Notes under the pieces: generated by a model | Databases searched by the model: none | Told to the model about the DNA's origin: nothing | The model's input: only the letters and a program-made list of their open reading frames with translations | Part shown: positions 1 to 13,727 of the stretch, piece by piece | Position numbering within the stretch: the first letter of the stretch is position 1 | Layout: each line of letters begins with the position of its first letter | Origin: Ridgeia piscesae | Taxonomy: Eukaryota; Annelida; Polychaeta; Sabellida; Siboglinidae | DNA length: 64,000 nt | Reading direction: 5' to 3' | Assembly: GCA_025642075.2 (NCBI GenBank) | Contig: JAODUO010000029.1 | Coordinates: forward strand, 100,001 to 164,000 | Made by a program: the position numbers and the translations under genes

Positions 1-712
1 TGGCTGACGACGTCGACGGCCCGACGATCAGATTGTTCTGGTCGTCGACGCCGAGTGTTTTCTGGGGGCTCAGCACGTCTAGATGTTTCACATTTACGTG
101 GCGCGTGATTTCGTCCGACGACGTCGCACACCAGTCACACATGGGACACACAAAGTGGTTGGTGACGGTATCATCGGAGGGTGTCAGTTCTGTGGTCCTG
201 GGTTTGTGTTTCTTCTCATCACTTTCCTGAGAATCGACGCGGACGAGGCTGCCTGTGGAATGTGACGACGCAATGTCCAATCGTAGGCGGGCACGCTTCA
301 GTGATTGCTGCCCGGAGAGCTTCGAGAACGACGTCCCATCGGACGATGACACGTCATCCGTGGTTTTGGAACCGGCCTTCGACAGGATCATCACATTCGG
401 TCGCCCCATTATAGGGGGCGATGGTGGACCGTTATCAGACGAACACGGGCTCTCTGTCACCGAGCTGTATGGCACCATGCTGCCGTTGCTCTCCTTGGAA
501 GGAGAGCGAAAATTGAGGTGTTCGCAGTTGACGTGGATGTTCATCTCCTCGGCGGTGGTTCCCGCGAGGTCACAGAATGGGCAACTGATCTCACCCTCGA
601 CATGCTCAATGAGGATGTGGGTCCTCATGTCCTCGTCGGTCAAGCCATCTTGACCACACAAGTCACACGTGTAGTGACCGCTGACCTTGGCGCCGGGACT
701 GGTGTCGGCCAT
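1..712 (-). CDS. ZUP1: ZUP1/ZUFSP homologue, N-terminal coding exon (partial)
   Basis: Reading the minus strand from the ATG at 712 gives 237 uninterrupted codons that run off the left edge. Residues 14-65 carry two C2H2-type fingers, C16-x2-C19...H32-x4-H37 and C44-x2-C47...H60-x4-H65, with the core EISCPFCDLAGTTAEEMNIH. This closely matches the N-terminus of human ZUP1 (EIICPFCKLSG...DEM). A third finger, C189-x2-C192...H205-x4-H210, followed by LDVL corresponds to the third human finger. The linker (about 70-185) is Ser/Asp/Lys-rich and probably disordered. In vertebrates ZUP1 is a K63-chain-specific deubiquitinase acting in DNA-damage responses. Its catalytic papain-like domain and ubiquitin-binding finger would lie left of the window. 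I chose this ATG because conserved sequence begins 13 codons later. The frame stays open up to the acceptor at 741-742, so a slightly longer N-terminus is possible. Family assignment is strong; function in this organism is inferred. Confidence 0.88.
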   Translation of the reverse strand, partial: MADTSPGAKVSGHYTCDLCGQDGLTDEDMRTHILIEHVEGEISCPFCDLAGTTAEEMNIHVNCEHLNFRSPSKESNGSMVPYSSVTESPCSSDNGPPSPPIMGRPNVMILSKAGSKTTDDVSSSDGTSFSKLSGQQSLKRARLRLDIASSHSTGSLVRVDSQESDEKKHKPRTTELTPSDDTVTNHFVCPMCDWCATSSDEITRHVNVKHLDVLSPQKTLGVDDQNNLIVGPSTSSA

Positions 713-740
713 TGGCTTGTCCCGCTGTAGCACAAAGCAC
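713..740 (-). other. ZUP1: 5' UTR part of the ZUP1 exon and its splice acceptor
   Basis: On the minus strand the exon is preceded by ctttgcag (plus 741-748), a good 3' splice site, 28 nt before the ATG. This implies at least one upstream non-coding or short coding exon to the right, which I could not locate. The ZUP1 transcription start is therefore unknown and could lie anywhere in the array-rich intergenic space. Confidence 0.55.
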
Positions 741-1480
741 CTGCAAAGTAACAACATCTTGTTATCAGTGAAGATGGAGCAAGGACTCATCTTACTAAGA
801 TAATACACGCTCGTGTGTAAAATCCATCACAAAACAGAATGTGGATTTAAATGTAAGGAGCGATGTGATTTTAAAGAGGAAAATCAAGCTTTGAGCTCAT
901 AACACAGTTCTATACAAATAACTACGCTAATAACTGGCTGTGACATTATGTCTGGATACTGACTTTTATATCCTAACTCAGTGAATCCACTACAGGTCAT
1001 AAATTTATGCTCCATGGGATTTTCCAGAGGACAGACATCAAGCGATAAGCACCACTGGATGACTGTCTTTCCAGAGAAAAAGTCATAAAGATTAACAGAT
1101 TAACAAAGGTTTGAAAACACCACACAGTGGACTTGAACATTTGATCCTTTATTTGATAGGCTAGTCCTCACACCACTACACTACCATACACAACTTTCAA
1201 TGACTTTTTTATTTCGTATACGTTTATGTGTAACAGTAAATAACTCAATTTAAAAAGACCTTAAAACAATAAAAACAACTAGTGCTACAATAACAATGAG
1301 ATTATAATTACCCGGTAGACAAGCTAGAAAAAACTACCAACAAAATGCAAACTCTCAATAACAAAGTACAGTCCAATGGAATAATTTTCAATGTTTAGAC
1401 AACTTGGTAATGAATCTCCTGTTACAGAGGCAGAAACTCTGCAAATGTGTCGCATACATTAGGAGAACAATAACGAAGTC
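741..1480. other. AT-rich non-coding stretch, probably first intron of ZUP1
   Basis: No coding potential is recognised. The only structure seen is the tRNA-like fragment at 1112-1186. The sequence runs directly into the 39-bp array. Confidence 0.5.
1112..1186 (-). repeat. tRNA-derived SINE-like fragment
   Basis: Read on the minus strand, ggtagtgtagtggtgtga (plus 1168-1185) resembles a pol III A box. About 30 nt on, atgttcaagtcc (plus 1129-1140) resembles a B box. Spacing is tRNA-like but the stems are imperfect, so this looks like a decayed tRNA-derived element and not a functional tRNA. Confidence 0.4.
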
Positions 1481-3042
1481 ACTCTCTAGACACCTAACCT
1501 CCCGTCAATGCCCACACTTACTCTCTAGACACCTAACCTCCCGTCAATACCCACACTCACTCTCTAGACACCTAACCTCCCGTCAATGCCCACACTTACT
1601 CTCTAGACACCTAACCTCCCGTCAATGCCCACACTAACTCTGCAGACACCTACACCTCCCGTCAATGCCCACATACTCTCTAGACACCTAACCTCCCGTC
1701 AATACCCACACTCACTCTCTAGACACCTAACCTCCCATCAATACCCACACTTACTCTCTAGACACCTAACCTCCCGTCAATACCCACACTCACTCTCTAG
1801 ACACCTAACCTCCCGTCAATGCCCACACTCACTCTCTAGACACCTAACCTCCCGTCAATACCCACACTTTACTCTCTAGACACCTAACCTCCCGTCAATA
1901 CCCACACTTACTCTCTAGACACCTAACCTCCCGTCAATGCCCACACTACTCTCTAGACACCTAACCTCCCGTCAATCCCACACTCACTCTCTAGACACCT
2001 AACCTCCCGTCAATGCCCACACTTACTCTCTAGACACCTAACCTCCCGTCAATGCCCACACTCACTCTCTAGACACCTAACCTCCCGTCAATACCCACAC
2101 TTACTCTCTAGACACCTAACCTCCCGTCAATACCCACACTCACTCTCTAGACACCTAACCTCCCGTCAATGCCCACACTTACTCTCTAGACACCTAACCT
2201 CCCGTCAATGCCCACACTTACTCTCTAGACACCTAACCTCCCGTCAATGCCCACACTCACTCTCTAGACACCTAACCTCCCGTCAATGCCCACACTCACT
2301 CTCTAGACACCTAACCTCCCGTCAATGCCCACACTTACTCTCTAGACACCTAACCTCCCGTCAATGCCCACACTCACTCTCTAGACACCTAACCTCCCGT
2401 CAATGCCCACACTTACTCTCTAGACACCTAACCTCCCGTCAATGCCCACACTCACTCTCTAGACACCTAACCTCCCGTCAATGCCCACACTCACTCTCTA
2501 GACACCTAACCTCCCGTCAATGCCCACACTCACTCTCTAGACACCTAACCTCCCGTCAATGCCCACACTTACTCTCTAGACACCTAACCTCCCGTCAATA
2601 CCCACACTCACTCTCTAGACACCTAACCTCCCGTCAATGCCCACACTCACTCTCTAGACACCTAACCTCCCGTCAATGCCCACACTCACTCTCTAGACAC
2701 CTAACCTCCCGTCAATACCCACACTCACTCTCTAGACACCTAACCTCCCGTCAATGCCCACACTTACTCTCTAGACACCTAACCTCCCGTCAATGCCCAC
2801 ACTCACTCTCTAGACACCTAACCTCCCGTCAATGCCCACACTGACTCTCTAGACACCTAACCTCCCGTCAATGCCCACACTTACTCTCTAGACACCTAAC
2901 CTCCCGTCAATACCCACATTTACTCTCTAGACACCTAACCTCCCATCAATGCCCACACTTACTCTCTAGACACCTAACCTCCCGTCAATACCCACATTTA
3001 CTTTCTAGACACCTAACCTCCCGTCAATACCCACACTTACTC
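1481..3042. repeat. 39-bp minisatellite, about 40 copies
   Basis: Tandem units of 39 bp share the core tctctagacacctaacctcc, followed by cgtcaatgcccacactta. Variation is mostly single bases (tgccc/taccc, ttact/cact) plus a few one- or two-base gaps near 1640-1670 and 1945-1980. Open frames through the array are by-products of the repeat and are not genes. Confidence 0.95.
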
Positions 3043-4189
3043 ATTGTACATGTTCAGTAGCACTGGAAAACTCATCTTGCCTGTCTCACTAGCTGAACCA
3101 CTCGGAAGAAAACTAACTGATTTACCCGCGCTACTACTTTTATTACCCCCAATGTGTCCACTACGACTGGAACAGTCCATTTCTCCAAGGGGTGTGCCTA
3201 CGCCAACACGTTATAACCCAGTTGAGGCATGTGAAGAAACAGCATGAATTTCTTCAATCCACTGGCACGTTGTGGATTTAACACATTTACATTAAGTATG
3301 ATGTAAAATTACACCACGATTTTAAACACATGCGGATGCTCAAAGGAAGGCATTACCCATCGTCGGAATTAGAACATTCCCACACAAAGAAGAACCAATG
3401 AGAACTGTGCGTAGATGTGTTACACCGACTCATTGGCCCTATTAATCACTGGGAGAAGACGGCTGTGTTATCACAGCGATACATTAGTCAACACTCGTAT
3501 CACATGGACAAGGTACAAGTTGTACAAACCAGGAAAATAAACAGTTGCACACAAGATACACATGTAACATGCAGAAGATACGCAGCTGGCCAATAGGAAC
3601 GATGTACACCAACCATATGCATCTATCATCATGTCTGATAGTGGTTTTTCTTTAACTTTCCAAGTGCTTTTTCTTGGAAGGATTTTTTCTTGGAAAGATT
3701 TTATCCAAGATTAATGCTACAACGTAACTTATGATTAATCTGTTGCTTTTAGTTAGATTTAGCCGTATATGCCATTAACTTAATGAACAAACAAGGAAGA
3801 TTTATCATGAGCCTACAATGTTTTAAGCATGTTGACCGTTACATGTATATGTATTGTTGAACCTTGGGCAAGTTCACTCACTCTACATTGCTCCATTTCA
3901 TTTGGCTGTTTGGATGAGTACCTGGCTATAAACAGTGATGGATATTTGTACATGAATAATCTTCATGCATTAATTGTTTAATGGCTGAATGCTCCTCTGC
4001 AAAGTCCAGATGGAGTTCGTCTGAACAGGTATGTTAGGGATTAAAGTGTAAAAAACCTGGAGCAGACTGAAGGACTGGATTCTGTCCTAGAAGATTTAAT
4101 TGTATGGTGTGACATTGTTGGTGTTAAGCCAAACAGGTGGCCAAATACAGTGTTAGTGGGGAGAGTGCAGAGATTGTGTAAGTCACTAA
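3043..4189. other. Non-coding spacer between two arrays
   Basis: About 1.15 kb of AT-rich, apparently single-copy sequence. I see no exon, RNA gene or clear mobile element in it. Confidence 0.5.
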
Positions 4190-7100
4190 TGACATTAGTC
4201 CACAACTGAGACCTTGAAGCACTTCTATAGTTGATGACATCTGTCCACAACTGAGACCTTGAAGCACTTCTATAGTTAATGACATCTGTCCACAACTGAG
4301 AACTTGAAGCACTTCTATAGTTAATGACATCTGTCCACAACTGAGAACTTGAAGCACTTCTAGAGTTAATGACATATGTCCACAACTGAGACCTTGAAGT
4401 ACTTCTATAGTTAATGACATCTGTCCACAACTGAGAACTTGAAGCACTTCTATAGTTAATGACATCTGTCCACAACTGAGAACTTGAAGCACTTCTATAG
4501 TTAATGACATCTGTCCACAACTGAGACCTTGAAGCACTTCTATAGTTCATGACATCTGTCCACAACTGAGAACTTGAAGCACTTCTAGAGTTAATGACAT
4601 CTGTCCACAACTGACACCTTGAAGTACTTCTATAGTTAATGACATCTGTCCACAACTGAGAACTTGAAGCACTTCTATAGTTAATGACATCTGTCCACAA
4701 CTGAGAACTTGAAGCACTTCTATAGTTAATGACATCTGTCCACAACTGAGACCTTGAAGCACTTCTATAGTTAATGACATCTGTCCACAACTGAGACCTT
4801 GAAGCACTTCTATAGTTAATGACATCTGTCCACAACTGAGACCTTGAAGCACTTCTATAGTTAATGACATCTGTCCACAACTGAGACCTTGAAGCACTTC
4901 TATAGTTAATGACATCTGTCCACAACTGAGACCTTGAAGCACTTCTATAGTTAATGACATATGTCCACAACTGAGACCTTGAAGCACTTCTATAGTTAAT
5001 GACATCTGTCCACAACTGAGACCTTGAAGCACTTCTATAGTTAATGACATCTGTCCACAACTGAGAACTTGAAGCACTTCTAGAGTTAATGACATCTGTC
5101 CACAACTGAGAACTTGAAGCACTTCTATAGTTAATGAGATCTGTCCACAACTGAGACCTTGAAGCACTTCTATAGTTAATGACATCTGTCCACAACTGAG
5201 AACTTGAAGCACTTCTATAGTTAATGACATCTGTCCACAACTGAGACCTTGAAGTACTTCTGTAGTTAATGACATCTGTCCACAGCTGAGACCTTGAAGC
5301 ACTTCTATAGTTAATGAATCTGTCCACAGCTGAGACCTTGAAGTACTTCTATAGTTAATGACATCTGTCCACAACTGAGACCTTGAAGCACTTCTATAGT
5401 TAATGACATCTGTCCACAGCTGACACCTTGAAGTACTTCTGTAGTTAATGACATATGTCCACAACTGAGACCTTGAAGCACTTCTATAGTTAATGAGATC
5501 TGTCCACAGCTGAGACCTTGAAGTACTTCTGTAGTTAATGACATCTGTCCACAGCTGAGACCTTGAAGCACTTCTATAGTTAATGAGATCTGTCCACAGC
5601 TGACACCTTGAAGTACTTCTGTAGTTAATGACATCTGTCCACAACTGAGACCTTGAAGCACTTCTATAGTTAATGAGATCTGTCCACAACTGAGACCTTG
5701 AAGCACTTCTATAGTTAATGACATCTGTCCACAACTGAGACCTTGAAGCACTTCTGTAGTTAATGACATCTGTCCACAGCTGAGACCTTGAAGTACTTCT
5801 ATAGTTAATGACATCTGTCCACAGCTGAGACCTTGAAGCACTTCTATAGTTAATGAGATCTGTCCACAACTGAGACCTTGAAGCACTTCTATAGTTAATG
5901 AGATCTGTCCACAACTGAGACCTTGAAGTACTTCTGTAGTTAATGAGATCTGTCCACAACTGAGACCTTGAAGCACTTCTATAGTTAATGACATCTGTCC
6001 ACAACTGAGACCTTGAAGCACTTCTATAGTTAATGAGATCTGTCCACAACTGAGACCTTGAAGCACTTCTGTAGTTAATGACATCTGTCCACAGCTGAGA
6101 CCTTGAAGCACTTCTATAGTTAATGACATCTGTCCACAACTGAGACCTTGAAGCACTTCTATAGTTAATGACATCTGTCCACACTGAGACCTTGAAGTAC
6201 TTCTATAGTTAATGACATATGTCCACAACTGAGACCTTGAAGCACTTCTATAGTTAATGAGATCTGTCCACAGCTGAGACCTTGAAGTACTTCTGTAGTT
6301 AATGACATATGTCCACAACTGAGACCTTGAAGCACTTCTGTAGTTAATGACATCTGTCCACAGCTGAGACCTTGAAGTACTTCTGTAGTTAATGACATCT
6401 GTCCACAACTGAGACCTTGAAGCACTTCTATAGTTAATGAGATCTGTCCACAGCTGAGACCTTGAAGCACTTCTATAGTTAATGAGATCTGTCCACAACT
6501 GAGACCTTGAAGTACTTCTGTAGTTAATGAGATCTGTCCACAACTGAGACCTTGAAGCACTTCTATAGTTAATGACATCTGTCCACAACTGAGACCTTGA
6601 AGCACTTCTATAGTTAATGACATCTGTCCACAGCTGAGACCTTGAAGCACTTCTGTAGTTAATGACATCTGTCCACAGCTGAGACCTTGAAGCACTTCTA
6701 TAGTTAATGACATCTGTCCACAGCTGAGACCTTGAAGCACTTCTATAGTTAATGACATCTGTCCACAGCTGACACCTTGAAGTACTTCTTTAGTTAATGA
6801 CATATGTCCACAACTGAGACCTTGAAGCACTTCTATAGTTAATGAGATCTGTCCACAGCTGAGACCTTGAAGTACTTCTGTAGTTAATGACATATGTCCA
6901 CAACTGAGACCTTGAAGTACTTCTGTAGTTAATGACATCTGTCCACAGCTGAGACCTTGAAGTACTTCTGTAGTTAATGACATCTGTCCACAACTGAGAC
7001 CTTGAAGTACTTCTGTAGTTAATGACATATGTCCACAACTGAGACCTTGAAGCACTTCTATAGTTAATGACATCTGTCCACAACTGAGACCTTGAAGCAC

Positions 7101-7800
7101 TTCTGTAGTTAATGACATATGTCCACAACTGAGACCTTGAAGCACTTCTATAGTTAATGACATCTGTCCACAACTGAGACCTTGAAGTACTTCTGTAGTT
7201 AATGACATATGTCCAAAACTGAGACCTTGAAGCACTTCTATAGTTAATGACATCTGTCCACAACTGAGACCTTGAAGCACTTCTATAGTTAATGACATAT
7301 GTCCACAACTGAGACCTTGAAGCACTTCTATAGTTAATGACATCTGTCCACAACTGAGACCTTGAAGTACTTCTATAGTTAATGACATCTGTCCACAGCT
7401 GAGACCTTGAAGTACTTCTATAGTTAATGACATCTGTCCACAACTGAGACCTTGAAGCACTTCTATAGTTAATGAGATCTGTCCACAACTGAGACCTTGA
7501 AGCACTTCTATAGTTAATGACATCTGTCCACAGCTGAGACCTTGAAGCACTTCTATAGTTAATGACATCTGTCCACAGCTGAGACCTTGAAGCACTTCTA
7601 TAGTTAATGACATCTGTCCACAACTGAGACCTTGAAGCACTTCTATAGTTAATGACATCTGTCCACAGCTGAGACCTTGAAGCACTTCTATAGTTAATGA
7701 CATCTGTCCACAACTGAGACCTTGAAGCACTTCTATAGTTAATGACATCTGTCCACAACTAAGACCTTGAAGTACTTCTATAGTTGATGACATTTGTCCG
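4190..7800. repeat. 45-bp minisatellite A, about 80 copies
   Basis: The 45-bp unit has core ctgagaccttgaagcacttc followed by tatagttaatgacatctgtc. Because 45 is divisible by three, the minus strand stays open as a 15-residue repeat (core INYRSASRSQLW). Single-base gaps at about 5320 and 6183 shift the frame, and no start context, splice sites or family similarity exist. Alternating variants (cacttc/tacttc, cacaac/cacagc, gacatc/gagatc) are interspersed, which suggests ongoing local exchange. Confidence 0.95.
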
Positions 7801-8692
7801 CACCTGAGTCCTTGAAGCACTTCTATAGCTACACAAAATCTCCCACACAAGTCCTTGAAGCACCTCCATAGCTACACAAAACCTCCCACACCTGAGTCCT
7901 TGAAGCACCTTCATAGCTACACAAAACCTCCCACACCTGAGTCCTTGAAGCACCTCCATAGCTACACAAAACCTCCCACACCTGAGTCCTTGAAGCACCT
8001 CCATAGCTACACAAAACTCCCACACCTGAGTTCTTGAAGCACCTCCATAGCTACACAAAATCTCCCACACCTGAGTCCTTGAAGCACCTCCATAGCTACA
8101 CAAAACCTCCCACACTTGAGTCCTTGAAGCACCTCCATAGCTACACAAAACCTCCCACACCTGAGTCCTTGAAGCACCTCCATAGCCCCCCCCACACCTC
8201 CCATACACACAAAACCTCCCACACCTGAGTCCTTGAAGCACCTCCATAGCTACACAAAACCTCCTACACCTGAGTCCTTGAAACACCTCCATAGCTACAC
8301 AAAACCTCCCACACCTGAGTCCTTGAAGCACCTCCATAGCTACACAAAATCTCCCACACCTGAGTCTTTGAAGCACCTCCATAGCTACACAAAACCTCCC
8401 ACACCTGAGTCCTTGAAGCACCTCCATAGCTACACAAAACCTCCCACACCTGAGTTCTTGAAGCACCTCCATAGCTACACAAAATCCCCACACCTGAGTC
8501 TTTGAAGCACCTCCATAGCTACACAAAATCTCCCACACCTGAGTCCTTGAAGCACCTCCATAGCTACACAAAACCTCCTACACCTGAGTCCTTGAAACAC
8601 CTCTATAGCTACACAAAACCTCCCACACCTGAGTCCTTGAAACACCTCCATAGCTACACAAAAGCTCCCACACCTGAGTCCTTGAAGCACCT
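7801..8692. repeat. 45-bp minisatellite B, about 20 copies, related to array A
   Basis: The unit core is gagtccttgaagcacctcc followed by atagctacacaaaacctccc. It keeps the same length and register as array A (gagNccttgaagcac, tatag/catag), so the two blocks are diverged halves of one family. One unit near 8184-8222 is rearranged and contains a C-run. Frames open on both strands are repeat by-products. Confidence 0.93.
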
Positions 8693-9019
8693 GTGTCTAC
8701 GTGGCAATCACCAGACGTTGTACCAGTCTACCTCCCCATCAGGTACTTGTTAAACCGCCTGTAAATGGATGTTACAACACCAACCACATCTGGGTAGTGT
8801 CTGAGATCTGGTGAGACGTAGAACAGCCGTAGAGATTAGGTGGTGTTGAGGAAGCCGTGCCTAGAAGGACAGATAGCCAGGGGCTTCTAGGAAGATACTG
8901 AATTACTGGTCGCTTTAATCTGTTATCTCCTTAGAAAGAGTTCACAAACCCTGCACTGAAACGCTCAAAGTTAGTCAAGGATGGCAATATGTTATGTATG
9001 TATACGTTGTGTAGCACCA
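8693..9019. other. Short non-coding spacer
   Basis: No recognisable gene or repeat. Confidence 0.4.
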
Positions 9020-9545
9020 TGAAAAATACTGGATGTGGCACTGTACCGAACAAAATATATAATTATTATTATTATAAATGTTGTGTGGAATTTCATGCAC
9101 ATTGGTCATTCCGTCTGGTCCCAGTTCAGATCCTTCAAAACCAGGACCAACAGGTTTAGTAGCAGCTTTTCCCCCCTAGCCGTACAAGCCCTGTCAAAAC
9201 AGAAGTTATTTTTCTCCAATCTGTGGTGCACACATATTCCACTTTCAATGTGTTTTTAATGTGCATATTTTGACATAATTTATTAGATGTTATTTTATTC
9301 CAAATTGTATGATTTTATATTTATACTAGATCATATCAACTATTATTTATCGATGTTATAAAGAACACATTTTTAATTTGGACCTATTGTATGTGAATGT
9401 TTTTATTTATTTATGTAGTAGTAGTATATTTTATCATAATCGTTTGGTGCATGTGAGTGTATTGTCATGTGAACATACTTGTACGACAACCCAACATTAC
9501 AATGTTTTATTGTAACTGCAATAAAAACACATGGCTACAAAGCCG
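9020..9545 (+). mobile_element. Probable 5'-truncated non-LTR retrotransposon tail
   Basis: A short frame around 9110-9200 encodes FKTRTNRFSSSFSPLAVQAL. This resembles the C-terminal tail found after reverse transcriptase in several invertebrate non-LTR elements. About 300 bp of AT-rich sequence with polyadenylation-like signals follows (caataaaaac near 9520, aataaa near 9567). No RT domain is present. This is inference from motif memory only. Confidence 0.4.
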
Positions 9546-12500
9546 ATCTAATCTCTTATCTTAAAAAATAAATCAACTGTTTATAATATCACTGACAAGT
9601 GTGGATTTTAAACTGTGGTCTACTTCTCTTGTCCAATGGTGTAACATTTGCTATCATTTTCATCATGTGCATTTGAATACCCAAAGATAGAAGCCATTTG
9701 ATGCAAACGAAATTGTAACATTCATTTGCTACACATAACTGTCAACATAAACTAGTACATGAAAACAGCTTTTTTAATGTTTACCTGTCCAGCCACATTT
9801 TACACCCATCCAAAACAGACATTACCCACCCAAAAGATTGGTGGACGGGTCTCTAGATAAAGCTTGTATCAATGCTAGCATTGCTTTAAATGGCTTATTA
9901 AAACCAACAAAACCCATTCCTGGTTTCAGCTCATATGGCAATCTGACATTGTTTCGGAACGTACGACTGCAAACTCTCACAGAACCTAAACACTGACAAA
10001 TCATTTAAGGAAATGTTGGTAACATATGTCAGTTCAGTCAGACCACAGTTTGAGGGTTTTAAGTGCCTGAGAGCCGCAGGGTTAAAGTGCCTGGGTAGAA
10101 GTGTTGCCAGGCCAAAGTTTAGCGTTCGCAAAACATCATTGGTTACGACATCAACTGGGATGAGGTACAAGTACCTGGGTACACATTTTATTGGGTCGAT
10201 GTATTCAGTGAGGGCTGATGCACTCAACAGCCCCTGGTGGGCAAGGATGGTCTGATGTAACACAGCCTCCAGTATTAGAGAGCTCCACTGCCTCCCTACC
10301 TCCCTGACAACACACTGAATATATATGTGGGAAGTATTCAGCCATAACCACTATGCTAACATTATCCACCGCTGTCTACCATCTTACCTGCGAATGACAA
10401 CTACAGGAAGCAGCTCAACCCTGGAATGGAAGCAATGAGGATGGTCTGAGCTTATTTGTCTAGAGACACTAGCATAACGGAGTCAGTGACAAGTTTTAGG
10501 GATAATTTGATGAAGTTGATGTGCGTCAATGCCACTACATAGCCTGGGTCCTTTAATTCCGTGCACGCTCCTGCTAAATGCAACACAGACAGTCAGTAAC
10601 TCACGATTCTCCATGTAACACTTCAGCCACAACACAGCATTGCCTATCATTGATAAAACTCGGAACCATTACGCACTGGGACCAGAGAATACACTGTTTT
10701 ATTAATACAACACTTTGATGTATGACGTTAAACAACACAGCTGCTGCACTCTGGGAAAGTAACATTGTGTACCTGATAGTTTTATATATCCCTTGAAAGA
10801 GACTGACATCATTATTCCCATTCCCTTGGAAGTCATGTTTAAATCAAGGCTTGGGCAAGAAGATCCCGGGCTGGGACTACCCTGTACATTGTCTTAGATC
10901 AAACAAGAATGACCCATACATTATTCAGTCACTTACCAAACTTACATACATTTGCAACAGACAATACACACATGACAATGGATGGTATGTAACCACTAAC
11001 CAGTGATCTATATTACTACTACTCACACCTGTAGTTGCTTATTTGTTTTCACATTTTAAACACTGAAACAAGCAAGTGATTACTGTAGAGGTTTCCGACT
11101 GTTGTGCCCCAATCAATACTATTCAATCTGTGTACTGCATACTAATAAATCATGTATTCCCACAGAACTAACATCGAGCTTATCTATCGAAAAAATGCAA
11201 CAAGATTGCTCAAGATAAACACAACCTCCAGACTCCAGTACATAAATTATGCAATTACTTGATTAATTTGGCAGCGGAACGTTTTCACACAATCAGAATT
11301 TACGCACCAAATCAAATCGCATCACTGATCAGCCGATGATGCAACTGTTACATAATCAATACAAGTAAACAGGATAAGTGAAACTGAGCAGGTGCTGGCT
11401 AGTGGCTGTAGGTGACAGTGACGCTCACACAACTAGGTAATGTAAGTAAGTGAGAACAAGAGCTTATGGCATGGGTCAGAATGTCTAAGCTGGTCTCCCA
11501 GGACTGACCGCCCCACTGGCCAGTGTCTGACCATAATCACTGCCCTCCAAGCACTTCCACTGCCACAGTTTCTGACCCGCCAGTGTGTATTGTGTGAGGC
11601 CCCTAAGTACATCTTTATCTCAATCATGTTCAATCAGTGTAACTTTGGAGTGTTTCTAAATGATCACCTGAATGAGGTGATGTACATTTAGATATGGTTA
11701 GTCAGTGTGCTGTGTGTGACGTCACAATCAGTTGTAAGACATCTTCAAGAGTAAGACTGACCAACCCCCTCATGTAAGGGCTTTGTCACTGAATGTCCTG
11801 TGGCCCGAAATATTATGCTCCAAAGTTAATTTCTTACAAAACAACCACATCTTGGAGCAATGAACCATATATTCCATATAGTTCATTGGCTCATTTCCAC
11901 GGACGCAATATATCAATATATTTAGACTGAAGTTTGTCGGCTGCCCACTAATGATGTGGTGTTAGACACTAGACAGGTGTCCTTGAAATGGCAATGACAA
12001 TTAGGAAGTCACCACTGAACTTCATTGACCAACTGTTGCAACGTTGTGCGTCATTATCTATTATGCATTAGTTATTTGATGTGCTCGTTTCATGTTTGCT
12101 ATACATGGTTACATATGCACAGACATATACTTCACACAGGTTGACACAAAGGTTACACTGACATGTGCCTCACACAGGCTGTTACACACAGTGGACATCG
12201 TGCAGGTAACAGGAGAATGCATTGTTGCATAACTTCAGGTATCTCAACATTCGTCGCTCTTTCCTCGACATCATTTGATTTTCTCACACATAACATATTT
12301 TGGTGAAAAGACCACCACATCACTTCATTGCTAAACAATTTGCTTGACGACATTTAACAAAATACAAAACAGTTAAAAATAAAGGCTTTTAAACAATACA
12401 TTATATACGACAGACAGTGTTAAAAATTAAGTTAAGAAAATTAGACTAGACGGATAAATTTACGAACTTTTAACCGATATGGACAGGCCCAACATAGATT

Positions 12501-13727
12501 TAAACAAATTATTTTTTCTTTGATACTGCAATCTCGCTAATTATGACTTTGAGGCAGTATTCAGTGGCACATATCCAGACTCACAGAGACGGCATCCAGT
12601 GTTAGTCAGCCATTCACCTCCAATTGCATTTTCATATGTGAAAATCTGTTTTTAATTGCAATGGGGTCATCTGTTAAAGCTTTCCACAGAATCAGATGGG
12701 CACATCCTTTCACGAGGCTGTAGCCAATGGACGTCTCGGTCCACACAGCTGCTGATGTCTGTCCCGTCTCCCCTGACACCAGCCCTAAGTTCACCGAGAG
12801 AAGGCCTTGCTCCAGACTGGCGTCAGTCTTCCATTGTATACGCTGTCTACTCCCAGGGCTTATGAAAGATTAATTATCAGTAAGTACACAGGGGAAGCAG
12901 AAGTCTGCAGTAAAATGCATGTTCTTGTCTGACCAGCCCCACAGTGTTACTTCCACTGGTGTGTGAATCATGTCGGAAACATGTGAAACACGAATAATAT
13001 ATGCACTGACAGGAAATTAAAAGTACAAAGTCATTTAGAGTAAAAGAGTAGAACACGACATTTACAATATGATGTTTAGAACTTATCAGTACCTCACATT
13101 ATGCACCGACGTGTCTGCTTAAAAGTAAACTACTATATTCACATCATAAACATAATAAAGTTAAGTTTAATGTTTTCGAATGGCAATCAACATATGTAAA
13201 GTTTGTTCTTGCAATATATGTTGAACTGTATTCTGTCATCAATAAAGATAAACACACAGATTGAGTTATAAATTAACCAGTGTTGTCAAATGAATTCCTA
13301 GTCACAGAGTATGTCATTATACATGACGAATATAATATAAACTATTAAAGCTCCACTTAGCGAGTTTGGTTACTGTGTGAATTTTTCACTTACAGGATGA
13401 GTGTGAATGTGATACATAATATAAACAATCCCGGTCAAAACACCTCCGAAGTTTTGATTGAAGGGCTCCTAAGCATATTGTCATGATAACTGTTAGGTTT
13501 AAGATCAGGTAACTCCATATAATATGCTGGTAGTGTATATATGATGGATATGCAATGCTGCACATGGACACATGATAGTGTCTTGTGAATGTTAACTCTA
13601 TCTGACAAACATATCCCAAGGACCTTTAATAAATAAAGCAGAGCAAAGAAGTACTAGTTGCCAATGTGTAATTGACGTGAAGCTGATTCTGTTGACAATC
13701 ACTAGAACACGTCCCAACATTCTAGCA
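9546..13727. other. 4.2 kb without a supported gene
   Basis: AT-rich intergenic or intronic sequence. Frames at 9931-10263 (minus) and elsewhere are short and resemble nothing I recognise. A motif around 9840-9870 (ggtggacgggtctctag) recurs in altered form near 23560, which points to a dispersed repeat fragment. Confidence 0.5.

Noticed and set aside
1481..3042. CRISPR-like appearance of regular repeats
   Set aside because: Repeats are contiguous with no unique spacers, and the window is clearly eukaryotic.
4041..8571. Long minus-strand open frames (up to 561 codons) of INYRSASRSQLW or LTIEVLQGLSCGQ type
   Set aside because: They are exactly the 45-bp repeat read in different frames, have no splice or start context, shift at unit gaps and resemble no protein family.
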